21,061 nt of DNA, taken from NCBI GenBank assembly GCA_050872805.1, contig JBNMHN010000010.1, positions 1 through 21,061 on the forward strand, written 5' to 3'. The notes beneath the pieces are model-generated. The model searched no databases. It saw nothing but the letters and a program-made list of their open reading frames with translations, and had not been told where the DNA came from. The position numbers were made by a program, and so were the translations under genes. Shown one piece after another: positions 7,524 to 14,136 of the stretch. The stretch is from CAKVOD01 sp050872805 (GTDB lineage: Bacteria > Bacillota > Clostridia > Christensenellales > UBA1242). Position 1 is the first letter of the stretch, and every line of letters begins with the position of its first letter.

Positions 7524-9179
7524 TTATTCATCTTCTTTCATATATAATTCTTTATATTGTGGACATTCTAACATTAATTCTTCGTGTGTTCCGTGCGATA
7601 CAATCTTGTGATTGTCAAGCACAATAATATCATCGCATTCTTTTATTGTCGTCAGCCTATGCGCAATGATAATAATTGTATGATCTTCTCTCAATTTTTG
7701 AATGCTCTCTAATATCACTTGTTGACCAATATTGTCAATCGCACTTGTTGCTTCATCAAAAAGTAAAATTTTACTTTTTTTGATTATTGCTCGTGCAATA
7801 GCCAATCTTTGTCTTTGACCACCGCTTAATATCAAGCCCCCTTCCCCCAAAATTGTATCATATCCTTCAGGCAATGAATTAATAAATTCAGCAATATTCG
7901 CTTTTTCGCATGCACTCACGATTTCATCCATACTTGCATCACTACAACCTATCAAAAGGTTTTCTTTTACTGTCGTATCAAATATATAAGGAGATTGTGG
8001 CACTACTGAAAATACTTGTCTTAAGCTTTCTTCCGTCAAATCGTTTACATTCACACCGTCAATAGTTATAGAACCCGCATTGACATCGTAGAATCTTGAC
8101 AACAAGCTTAGGAGAGTACTTTTGCCTTCACCACTTTTGCCAACTATACCCACACAAGTTTTAGGGTTTATGTGCAGATTTAAATTTTCGAATAACAATT
8201 TATCATCATAACCAAAGGCTACATTATTAAAATCTATTTCACCTTTTACATTTGTTAATGTCTTATTTCCAAATACTTCTTTAGGGTACTCTTTGTCGCT
8301 AAGGATACTAGATATTCTTTCACTTTGCACTTCCATTTTGACTTTGCATTCATATAAATCTCCTAGTATAGTGAAAAATTCTTCATATTTGCTTTTATAC
8401 AACATCATAACTACTGCAGAGCCAACTGTAAGTTGTCCATTTCCAATTAACAATACCGCAACTACAAAAAACACAAAAGTCATTATTGCATTACAAATAA
8501 CATTGTATGTTTGAGGAACTTGCGCGGTTTTTACGTTTTTCGTTGAAACATTAAGGCCATATTGAGAACTCTTTTTAAGTTTGTTAAAAATGTAAGGCTT
8601 CCCATTTAGACTTTTTACATCTCTCATTCCTTTGATCAATTCAACACATTGCGAATACTGCTTATCATCTACCACTTCACTCGCTCTTCCAATCGGTTTC
8701 CTTATTCTTTCAGCATATAAAACGCGAATCATATATGACGCAAAACCAAAAACAAGCAAAATTAATCCCAACCATACGCTAACAACAAACCCATAGACAA
8801 CAAATGCAATTGTACCGACAAGTTCGGTTATTTCCAATACAAAATTTACGAGCCCTGCTGAAAAGGTGTTTGCGCTACCATAAATCTTGTTTACAATCCC
8901 GCCCGTTTCCAGTTTATCAAATTTTGAAAATTTAGTTCTCGATACATCATAAAACATTTTAATTCTCAAATCGTGCCAAATTTTCTGATATGTTACATTT
9001 ACTACATTACGTGCACAGTGATTAATTACTCTCACAAGAATCAACACCACCGCCAATAAGCCCGCATATTTGATTATTGCATTAATACTTCCAGAAGTTA
9101 AATTATCAATAATTTTTTCATTAAATATAGGTTGCAAAACGCCTATTAAAGCACTTAATAAACCTAGAATAAAAAACAA
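7524..9179 (-). CDS. ABC exporter (fused membrane and ATPase domains), 5' end frame-disrupted
   Basis: Type-IV ABC exporter half-transporter, normally a homodimer. The part from the TTG at 9179 is 551 residues: membrane domain about 1-290, ATPase about 312-551. Walker A is GKSGEGKS (K353), Q-loop Q395, signature LSGGQ (451-455), Walker B ILLFDE (D475, E476) and H-loop H507; all catalytic residues are present. The TTG has no ribosome binding site, and the same frame continues upstream to 9266 with a typical elbow-helix sequence (YLKKLSFAWKPYKWSIT) but no ATG, GTG or TTG. The real start is therefore probably the ORF at 9370 in another frame, joined through a frameshift. The fused protein would have 615 residues. 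The substrate could be a lipid, peptide or drug. Confidence 0.85.
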   Translation of the reverse strand: MFFILGLLSALIGVLQPIFNEKIIDNLTSGSINAIIKYAGLLAVVLILVRVINHCARNVVNVTYQKIWHDLRIKMFYDVSRTKFSKFDKLETGGIVNKIYGSANTFSAGLVNFVLEITELVGTIAFVVYGFVVSVWLGLILLVFGFASYMIRVLYAERIRKPIGRASEVVDDKQYSQCVELIKGMRDVKSLNGKPYIFNKLKKSSQYGLNVSTKNVKTAQVPQTYNVICNAIMTFVFFVVAVLLIGNGQLTVGSAVVMMLYKSKYEEFFTILGDLYECKVKMEVQSERISSILSDKEYPKEVFGNKTLTNVKGEIDFNNVAFGYDDKLLFENLNLHINPKTCVGIVGKSGEGKSTLLSLLSRFYDVNAGSITIDGVNVNDLTEESLRQVFSVVPQSPYIFDTTVKENLLIGCSDASMDEIVSACEKANIAEFINSLPEGYDTILGEGGLILSGGQRQRLAIARAIIKKSKILLFDEATSAIDNIGQQVILESIQKLREDHTIIIIAHRLTTIKECDDIIVLDNHKIVSHGTHEELMLECPQYKELYMKEDE

Positions 9180-9238
9180 AGTTATTGACCATTTATAAGG
9201 TTTCCACGCAAAAGACAGTTTTTTTAGATAACTAACTT

Positions 9239-9370
9239 TTACTTTCTTTCCGTTTTTTCTTCTTTCTTATCTAAGCAATCTGTATATCTAACGCCATAAT
9301 TTTTCAACCATTTTTCGTCTTTCGCCTTCATTCTTTTATTTAAATTGTCATCATCTTTTCTTTGGGACAT
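9239..9370 (-). CDS. 43-codon ORF, probable N-terminus of the ABC exporter
   Basis: Starts with ATG after AGAGGAGAATAAAAA, an excellent ribosome binding site, and encodes a highly charged 43-residue peptide (MSQRKDDDNLNKRMKAKDEK...). It stops at 9239, one base out of frame with the exporter. A single extra A in the A6 run at 9253-9258 would join it in frame to the exporter's elbow helix. It may be the displaced 5' end of that gene, the first part of a -1 frameshift product, or a separate small protein. The first two are more likely because the exporter has no start of its own. Confidence 0.6.
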   Translation of the reverse strand: MSQRKDDDNLNKRMKAKDEKWLKNYGVRYTDCLDKKEEKTERK

Positions 9371-9506
9371 TTTTTATTCTCCTCTTTTCACTCAACTATG
9401 TTGATAATTTCGTGGATCTAGTAATACTTTTTTCTTTTATTCATTTATAAACATATGAATCAATATGGCACAATTGCCTGCGCCATAGTAAATAATGTAT
9501 AGACAT

Positions 9507-9535
9507 ATTATACATGAAAAACGCCAACAAAGCAA
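9507..9535 (-). promoter_or_regulatory. Promoter of the ABC exporter transcript
   Basis: On the minus strand TTGCTT (9535-9530), 17 bases, TATAAT (9512-9507). It gives a leader of about 130 bases with a 9-bp hairpin (9464-9487) before the 43-codon ORF. The hairpin lacks a T-run and could be a regulatory or stabilising structure. Confidence 0.6.
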
Positions 9536-9585
9536 GTGTTTTTGTATTTTTCCCTCAACTGACAATAAATTAAAAACAAAATTTA

Positions 9586-9735
9586 CATTAATTCTCAAAG
9601 TAAATTTCATCTCAAATTCCACTATAGAATTTACTTCAAGAAATCTTTGTGGTAGAATTTGCTTTGAGAAATCTTTTAAACTTTCCAAACTAAATTCCGC
9701 TTTTATCACTATGGAATTTACTTTGAGAATTAACA
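9586..9735. repeat. Cluster of four 24-bp A+T-rich repeats, MITE-like
   Basis: Three direct copies of a motif like TAGAATTTRCTTTGAGAAAT start at 9625, 9653 and 9712, and one inverted copy occupies 9586-9609. The outer copies form a perfect 19-bp inverted repeat (9588-9606 with 9715-9733), so the 150-bp unit can fold back. This could be a miniature inverted-repeat element or a binding-site array upstream of tRNA-Asn. No clear target-site duplication is visible. Confidence 0.45.
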
Positions 9736-9780
9736 AAATAAACTTTTTATAAAAATAATGAAAAAACTTTATAAAAATTG

Positions 9781-9809
9781 TTGACATAGCAAACAAAATT
9801 TGTTATAAT
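9781..9809 (+). promoter_or_regulatory. Consensus promoter of tRNA-Asn
   Basis: TTGACA (9781-9786), 17 bases, TATAAT (9804-9809), a perfect match to the housekeeping consensus 19 bases before the tRNA. Confidence 0.8.
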
Positions 9810-9827
9810 AACAAAGCAATGAGATAT

Positions 9828-9902
9828 TCCTCGATAGCTCAGCGGTGGAGCACTCGGCTGTTAACCGATAGGTCGTAGGTTCAAATCCTACTCGAGGAGC
9901 CA
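9828..9902 (+). tRNA. tRNA-Asn(GTT)
   Basis: A complete cloverleaf with encoded CCA. The acceptor stem is TCCTCGA with TCGAGGA, the D-arm begins TAGCTCAGCGGTGGAGC, the anticodon GTT is at 9860-9862 in the loop CTGTTAA, and the T-arm is GTAGG-TTCAAAT-CCTAC. One pair at the base of the anticodon stem is a C-U mismatch. From the anticodon loop onward the sequence is repeated at 19996, so this gene's 3' part was supplied by the integrated element and remains functional. Confidence 0.95.
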
Positions 9903-9908
9903 AAACAA

Positions 9909-9937
9909 CCCAGTACTTGTTTGAGTACTGGGATTTT
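9909..9937 (+). terminator. tRNA-Asn terminator (left copy)
   Basis: A 9-bp perfect stem CCCAGTACT with AGTACTGGG and then ATTTTT. The right copy at 20047-20075 has a different inner stem and loop but still pairs over 10 bp, so the structure is conserved while the sequence differs. Confidence 0.8.
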
Positions 9938-10007
9938 TGCTTCTATTCGTTATTTCTACCCTACAATCACATTTGTGCGACTCGAGATAGGCACGCATTG
10001 CGTGAAT

Positions 10008-10035
10008 AATCCTACTCGAGGAGCCAAAACAACCC
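10008..10035 (+). repeat. Buried second copy of the tRNA-Asn 3' end
   Basis: 28 bp identical to 9884-9911 (T-arm end, acceptor stem, CCA and the following AAAACAACCC), without the rest of a tRNA. The same pair occurs at 20022-20049 and 20146-20173, making four copies in the window. It is probably the scar of an earlier integration or a decayed tandem tRNA gene. Confidence 0.75.
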
Positions 10036-10061
10036 GAAAGTTTAGTACTTTCGGGCTTTTT
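10033..10061 (+). terminator. Second terminator in the attL repeat
   Basis: A stem CCCGAAAGT with ACTTTCGGG (9 bp), a 5-base loop and then CTTTTT. The right copy at 20171-20199 differs only in the loop. Confidence 0.75.
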
Positions 10062-10138
10062 GCTTGTTTAGGAGCATCTTCCTGATGTCGGGGAAATGAT
10101 ACATTTTCGGGCACGCTCGAAACCCACTAATTACAAAG

Positions 10139-10173
10139 ACACCCCGCAAAAGCCTAGTGTTTATGCGGGGTGT
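10139..10173 (-). terminator. Hairpin ending the prophage minus-strand operon
   Basis: A 10-bp GC-rich perfect stem, ACACCCCGCA with TGCGGGGTGT, with a 15-base loop, about 45 bases after the integrase stop. The T-run on the minus strand is short (CTTTGTAATT), so termination there may be partial; a T5 tract on the other side (GCGTTTTT) allows plus-strand termination too. Confidence 0.5.
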
Positions 10174-10219
10174 AGCGTTTTTGTAGATTCTATACGTGAC
10201 CTATCGGCAACGGAAAACG

Positions 10220-11116
10220 CTAAAATTTCAATTTTTGGCACTCTTCGCGCTCAAATGAGGACAGCACGTGAGTGTATATTTTGGCGGTTGTGTCTATCTT
10301 TGAATGCCCCAGCCATTTTTGCACTACACGTATGGACACGCCTTGTTCGAGGCAACGAGTGGCAAAAGTGTGGCGCAATGTGTGGAGAGGATAATTCACG
10401 TTATGCGCTTTTTGCAAGCGCTGCCACGCCTTGTTTATTTGGTTTTGCGTGTACGCAAACAACCGCCCGTGCTTTACGTCTAGTGACGTTATAAGTTCGC
10501 GCAATGCTTTCGACATTGGTATGACTCTATCACTGCCAAGCGTTTTTGTTCCGCGAATGTGTAACGTATTATTTTTGTAGTCTATATCTTCAGCGGTTAC
10601 GCTCAAGCCTTCGCTTTTTCGGGCTCCAGAGAGTAGCAAGAACTTGTAATAACTTTCAAACTTGTTGCCTTGTATGATTTTCATCAACTTGCCTTGTTCT
10701 TTGTTAGATAGCGCGCGTCCCTTTTTGCGGTTGTGGTGTACGCGTTTGACGTCGTCCATTATGTTTGTAATAACTAGCCTATTTTTGCGCGCTAGGCGGA
10801 ATGACTCGTTATACACTTGGAATGTCGTTTCACGCGTCCTGCTATTACGCACACAGTTGAGCGCGTTTTCTATGTCACAAGGCAAGTATTCGCAAAGCAA
10901 CTTGTTTGAGATGTGGGGCTTTATGTGCAGGCGGATGACGCTTTCGATTTCGTATGCTCGAGAGTCACACACGCGCCCTATCTTATATGTGCGCAAGTAT
11001 TCGTCCAACCAGTCATACAACGTGACTTGCCGCACTGGCTCAAACTGTCGTTTTTGCATTGCAATAAGATAATCAATTTTTGCCTGCAGTTCTTCAATTT
11101 GCGTCATTGTCTTCAT
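10220..11116 (-). CDS. int: Tyrosine-family integrase
   Basis: Site-specific recombinase expected to join phage attP with attB in tRNA-Asn. Counting from the upstream TTG at 11125, residues 35-130 look like the SAM-like core-binding domain and 135-290 the catalytic domain. The catalytic set is complete: R169 (SGARKSEGL), K194 (RGTKT), H248 and R251 (HTLRHTF), H274 (WLGHS) and nucleophile Y284 (AKIYTHV). The start could be TTG 11125, ATG 11116 or ATG 11107; none has a strong ribosome binding site. All overlap the end of rep (stop at 11094), so translation is probably coupled to rep. Most filamentous phages lack an integrase and use host XerCD; this one brings its own. Confidence 0.9.
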   Translation of the reverse strand: MKTMTQIEELQAKIDYLIAMQKRQFEPVRQVTLYDWLDEYLRTYKIGRVCDSRAYEIESVIRLHIKPHISNKLLCEYLPCDIENALNCVRNSRTRETTFQVYNESFRLARKNRLVITNIMDDVKRVHHNRKKGRALSNKEQGKLMKIIQGNKFESYYKFLLLSGARKSEGLSVTAEDIDYKNNTLHIRGTKTLGSDRVIPMSKALRELITSLDVKHGRLFAYTQNQINKAWQRLQKAHNVNYPLHTLRHTFATRCLEQGVSIRVVQKWLGHSKIDTTAKIYTHVLSSFEREECQKLKF

Positions 11117-12107
11117 CTTCGTCAAAATCGAATACTTTGCGGGCGGTTACTAATTTGTCATACGTTGCGACGTCTAGGATGTCGTTTTCGGTTAGTCCTA
11201 GTTTCTCGAGTTCGTCGAAGCGTATTTCGTAATACTTGGCGTTGTCAGTGACTTTGACAAGGTCGCCAGCAATCATATCACAAAACTTTGCTAGTTGTTG
11301 TTGTTCACGGTCGTCAAAGTCATATAAGAGTTTAGTAGCACAAGCAAGATTGCGACTTGCAAAATAGCGTTTTTTGTTGTAGCCTAAGTTTGTACTTTCC
11401 TTTTTCATATACTTTGCTAGGTATCGTATTGTGCCTGCTTGGTCGTCGGGCGCTTGCGGGATGACGCAAAGCGTGGCAAAGCCAAACTGCCATAGCGGGA
11501 ACTTGAACAACAGCGACCCACTTTTGCTGCGCACTTGCTTGCCGTTCTTAAAATACGGCTCAATGTAGTCGGAAAAGTCAACATCACCAAATAGCGCGTG
11601 AAAGTGCAAAGCGCCTTTCGGGTATTCGGGGTTAGGTTTGTGGCGTTCGGGAACACACAAGAACTTGAAGTTATCAAAATTGCAATTGTGTCGCAAGTAG
11701 TGCCCAAACTTGCTCCAAAGTTTTTTGACTGCTTCGTCATTGTTACGGTCTACTAATTCAGGGTTAGCCGTTAAAGTGACAAAGTATTTCCATTTGTTTG
11801 CATACGCATATCTATAAAACATTTCACAACTCCTCTTAACCGATTTGTCTACACTGTCTTGCAAGTTAGATATATCTATATCGTCGCGGGCGGGTATCAA
11901 TACGCCGTCAGCGCCAACCGTGAAGAACCTTGAGCGTTCGACCTTGTTGTTGTCGTCGCGTTCTCCATAATACACGTCAAAGTTTTCATTGTATTGTACT
12001 ATCTCTATTCTATCTATATATCTATTGATTTTGACGTTAGCGGAATACTCACGCAATGTCTTTGTGCAAAACATTTGACTAATAGTTTTTAAATCTTTTT
12101 TATTCAT
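11094..12107 (-). CDS. rep: HUH-endonuclease rolling-circle replication initiator
   Basis: A 337-residue initiator that nicks the double-stranded origin and stays bound to the 5' end. The three Rep motifs are visible: motif 1 YFVTLT (108-113), the metal-binding HUH motif LHFHALFGD (H168, H170), and motif 3 YLAKYMKKE with candidate tyrosines Y229 and Y233 and lysines K232 and K235. It resembles phage G2P/plasmid-type Rep proteins. AAGGAG precedes the ATG. The acidic C-terminus (DFDEDEDNDAN) overlaps the integrase start. Upstream lies a non-coding region with two strong hairpins, the likely origin area. Its role corresponds to pII of M13. Confidence 0.85.
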   Translation of the reverse strand: MNKKDLKTISQMFCTKTLREYSANVKINRYIDRIEIVQYNENFDVYYGERDDNNKVERSRFFTVGADGVLIPARDDIDISNLQDSVDKSVKRSCEMFYRYAYANKWKYFVTLTANPELVDRNNDEAVKKLWSKFGHYLRHNCNFDNFKFLCVPERHKPNPEYPKGALHFHALFGDVDFSDYIEPYFKNGKQVRSKSGSLLFKFPLWQFGFATLCVIPQAPDDQAGTIRYLAKYMKKESTNLGYNKKRYFASRNLACATKLLYDFDDREQQQLAKFCDMIAGDLVKVTDNAKYYEIRFDELEKLGLTENDILDVATYDKLVTARKVFDFDEDEDNDAN

Positions 12108-12149
12108 AACTAACTCCTTGTTAGAATGAATTTTTTATTAATTGTCCGT

Positions 12150-12183
12150 TAAGTGTTCCCTAAATCAAGTAAGGGAACACTTA
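12150..12183. promoter_or_regulatory. Perfect 12-bp inverted repeat upstream of rep (origin candidate)
   Basis: TAAGTGTTCCCT pairs with AGGGAACACTTA around a 10-base loop. It has no T-run on either side, so it is not a terminator. Position beside the rep gene suggests a Rep-binding or nicking site; the exact nick position cannot be read from one sequence. Confidence 0.5.
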
Positions 12184-12184
12184 G

Positions 12185-12229
12185 CACACGGGGGCGCGCT
12201 GGTAAACCAAAACGCGCGCCCCCGTGTTG
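12185..12229. promoter_or_regulatory. Very GC-rich 15-bp hairpin (packaging-signal or origin candidate)
   Basis: CACACGGGGGCGCGC pairs with GCGCGCCCCCGTG plus TG across a single bulged T, with a 14-base loop. It is the most stable hairpin in the element, starts next to the stop codon of the 82-residue gene and lacks a T-run. In M13-type phages such a hairpin between the morphogenesis genes and gene II is the packaging signal; function here is inferred. Confidence 0.5.
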
Positions 12230-12478
12230 CTATAGTTTTATTCTTGCATTCTTTTCTACTTTTGCCAATCGTTTATAATCGCGCAAATAGCGCTTATAGA
12301 TTATTCGCTCTATCTTTTTGCGATATTTGTTGCGCATAGCAAATGCATTATCTGCCAAATCGTTAAAGTCGTCATAATACGCCATATTGAGTTTGGCAAA
12401 TGCTTTTTTGTTGCAATCATAATACTTGCGCTGTCGATTGACAAATTTTAAAAATAATGCAAATAGTTTTAATTTCAT
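12230..12478 (-). CDS. Small basic prophage protein of unknown function
   Basis: An 82-residue, strongly basic protein (many Lys, Arg, Tyr), probably helical and without a membrane segment. AGAGGT lies before its ATG, and it begins six bases after zot, so the two are one operon. It sits where M13 has gene IV, but it is not a secretin. Nucleic-acid binding is possible from charge alone; no family is recognised. Confidence 0.6.
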   Translation of the reverse strand: MKLKLFALFLKFVNRQRKYYDCNKKAFAKLNMAYYDDFNDLADNAFAMRNKYRKKIERIIYKRYLRDYKRLAKVEKNARIKL

Positions 12479-12484
12479 AGTTAG

Positions 12485-13291
12485 TTACCTCTTTTTGTAG
12501 TAGGTTGACGGCACTGTCGTTGGGTTCTCAAGGTTAAACTGCTCTATAGCATCAACGCTATTATCTACTATGTGGCTTAACTGATATGTAAAGTCACGTT
12601 CTTTGGCGTCTTTCAAATAATTTGGGAAGCAATAAAACGAGTTATACATTTTGCGAATGTCGCCCTTGTACACATACTTGTTGGCTTTGCCGCCTTTGGT
12701 CTTGCCACTAGCAAGATAGTTATCATAGTCAAAGCAACTGTTAAACTCACGCGTGTGCCACGTCGTTTTGACGCACTCACCCGCGCGATTCTCTTTGTAC
12801 TCAATGCCCTGCACCTCTATAACCAACTCCATTAGTTCGCGGACGTTGGCGTCTAGTAGGTTGAGGCGTTGACAGTCAATGGCAAAATTGCAGCCGTAAT
12901 GCCCGCCGGTCTCGTAAAATTGACTCACAAAATCACTTAACACAAATGACATACGGCTATTGAGCGGGCGCTGTCCCTCAGTGATGAAAAACTGTGCGTG
13001 CGGAGGAAATAGCAACGTCTTATGTTGAGGGTTAGGCAACCCCATATAAAATGGGTTGAATTTGTACGTCGGGAGAGTTCCACGCTCATAACTGTGCAAT
13101 ATTATGTCATAATTGCTATACACTACGTGACGTTTGGGCGGATAACTAAAGTTATAGCCCCCGTCGTTTAGTTCTTTGATTTTGTGTATACTATCTATGT
13201 AATGGCTGTCGTCTAACATACTTTGTATGGCAAAGTATGTCAATAACGCCGTCTTGCCCTTGCGGGGCAACCCACATATTCCTACTATCAT
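12485..13291 (-). CDS. zot: Zot/pI-like phage morphogenesis ATPase
   Basis: A 268-residue P-loop ATPase of the Zot (PF05707) family, which drives filamentous phage assembly and extrusion at the membrane. Walker A is GLPRKGKT (7-14, K13). The Walker B region is AQFFITEGQ (99-107), with T-E instead of the common D-E. Family features follow: NSR (111-113), the FYETGGHYG helix (125-133), and a DCQR sensor-like motif (139-142). Unlike M13 pI there is no obvious C-terminal membrane helix, so it must attach through a partner. It starts at the end of a structured 215-base non-coding region. Key evidence for the inovirus assignment. Confidence 0.8.
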   Translation of the reverse strand: MIVGICGLPRKGKTALLTYFAIQSMLDDSHYIDSIHKIKELNDGGYNFSYPPKRHVVYSNYDIILHSYERGTLPTYKFNPFYMGLPNPQHKTLLFPPHAQFFITEGQRPLNSRMSFVLSDFVSQFYETGGHYGCNFAIDCQRLNLLDANVRELMELVIEVQGIEYKENRAGECVKTTWHTREFNSCFDYDNYLASGKTKGGKANKYVYKGDIRKMYNSFYCFPNYLKDAKERDFTYQLSHIVDNSVDAIEQFNLENPTTVPSTYYKKR

Positions 13292-13320
13292 TAAGTTTTG
13301 TACTCCTATTTTAGTTTGTA

Positions 13321-13380
13321 CCCCATTTGCTAGATAAGCGGGCGAAGCGTATGGCTTCGCCCGTTGTATCTATTATGGGG
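13321..13380. promoter_or_regulatory. 60-base interrupted hairpin upstream of zot
   Basis: Three nested pairings: CCCCAT with ATGGGG (13321-13326, 13375-13380), TAGATA with TATCTA (13331-13336, 13367-13372), and CGGGCGAAGC with GCTTCGCCCG (13339-13348, 13354-13363) around a 5-base loop. No T-run follows, so an origin or packaging structure is more likely than a terminator. Confidence 0.5.
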
Positions 13381-13392
13381 GAATTGTTGCGT

Positions 13393-13472
13393 ATTGTCAA
13401 GGCGCGGGCATAAGCCGCTACCACTTTTATCCGCGCCAACGTTGTTGGCGCTCCCGCTTCTCCCTTGACAAT
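13393..13472. promoter_or_regulatory. 80-base branched stem structure (second-strand origin candidate)
   Basis: Outer arms ATTGTCAAGG and CCTTGACAAT (13393-13402, 13463-13472) enclose two alternative inner stems: GGCGCGG with CCGCGCC (13401-13407, 13431-13437) and GCGCCAAC with GTTGGCGC (13433-13440, 13444-13451). Such folded single-stranded regions serve as minus-strand origins in filamentous phages; here this is inference. Confidence 0.45.
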
Positions 13473-13506
13473 CTTCACAATTCGTGCTCATTATGTACTG
13501 TGTACG

Positions 13507-14112
13507 TTAGTTAAGCAAATTATTGTCGACGCCTGATTGACAGATTGATATAATCTCGATTTTCTCAATGGTTACAGGTGTATATATATCACCGCCTGTC
13601 TCACTATCAGTCGTAATTCTATCTAGTCCACCAATCTCGAGTACAAATCCTTTACCAGCTAATACAAAGCCAACATCATTAAGTACAGCATTATCGTAAA
13701 GAACAAATTTTATACGATAGTTAATATAACTACCATCAGAGGAATAAACAGAGAACGAAGTGTAATCGCCATTACCATTAGCATACCATTTAGAAAAACC
13801 ATCCCCACTCATAAATGAACCGCGACTAAGTGAAAATGAGATTTTATTTCGATAGTCATTGACATACATCGAAACAAACAAACTATCTTGACGATAGTCA
13901 ATATTAAGATTATCGTCAAATGACGCACGTAAAGTTGTGTCATCTACTTGTACCCAATTAATGTTTTTGTCAGGGTATACGATTGGCAATTTCGTGCCAG
14001 TTGTTGTGTCTTTTTTAAAGACTCCACAGGCGAACAACGCGCCTACTACGATTGCGGCTACTACGATTGCACATAGTATGCCAGTAAATATATTTTTTGA
14101 ACTGTTATACAT
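13507..14112 (-). CDS. Membrane-anchored prophage virion or assembly protein
   Basis: A 201-residue protein with one long N-terminal hydrophobic helix (about residues 9-32, TGILCAIVVAAIVVGALFACG) and a beta-rich remainder on the outside, rich in Asn, Asp, Ser and Tyr. A Cys at about 29 lies inside the helix, so a lipoprotein is possible but the lipobox is poor. AAGGAGATT lies before the ATG. It follows the large adhesin-like gene by 24 bases and precedes zot, the place of gene VI in M13. A minor coat or host-contact protein is the best guess; there is no sequence family match I can name. Confidence 0.6.
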   Translation of the reverse strand: MYNSSKNIFTGILCAIVVAAIVVGALFACGVFKKDTTTGTKLPIVYPDKNINWVQVDDTTLRASFDDNLNIDYRQDSLFVSMYVNDYRNKISFSLSRGSFMSGDGFSKWYANGNGDYTSFSVYSSDGSYINYRIKFVLYDNAVLNDVGFVLAGKGFVLEIGGLDRITTDSETGGDIYTPVTIEKIEIISICQSGVDNNLLN

Positions 14113-14136
14113 TTTTTAATCTCCTTGTTTTTGTAT

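Larger units (their letters stand above)
9371..9827. other. A+T-rich non-coding region between the exporter and tRNA-Asn
   Basis: No credible gene. It contains the exporter's leader with a 9-bp hairpin (9464-9487), its promoter (9507-9535), a cluster of 24-bp repeats (9586-9735) and the tRNA promoter (9781-9809). Confidence 0.6.
9858..10080 (+). repeat. attL: tRNA 3' part plus element-borne flank (left direct repeat)
   Basis: The sequence from the anticodon loop onward recurs at 19996-20218 without gaps. The first 58 bp (9858-9915) are identical; the remainder is about 92% identical. This is the left boundary of a 10,138-bp insertion. Homology starts abruptly at CTGTTAAC in the anticodon loop, the expected crossover area for tyrosine integrases that use tRNA genes. 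Confidence 0.85.
9903..10219. other. Non-coding left end of the prophage
   Basis: No gene is visible. It carries two terminators in the attL repeat, a second copy of the tRNA-Asn 3' end, a short unique stretch and a hairpin downstream of the integrase gene. Confidence 0.6.

Noticed and set aside
9437..9796. Overlapping ORFs of 119 (minus) and 85 (plus) codons in the repeat cluster
   Set aside because: They run through inverted repeats and promoters, lack ribosome binding sites, and have low-complexity composition caused by the A+T-rich repeats.
10096..10494. 132-codon plus-strand ORF
   Set aside because: It overlaps the integrase terminator and is antisense to the integrase gene with no ribosome binding site.
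12185..12229. GC-rich hairpin considered as a transcription terminator
   Set aside because: No T-run on either strand and it lies between co-directional phage genes; origin or packaging signal is more likely.
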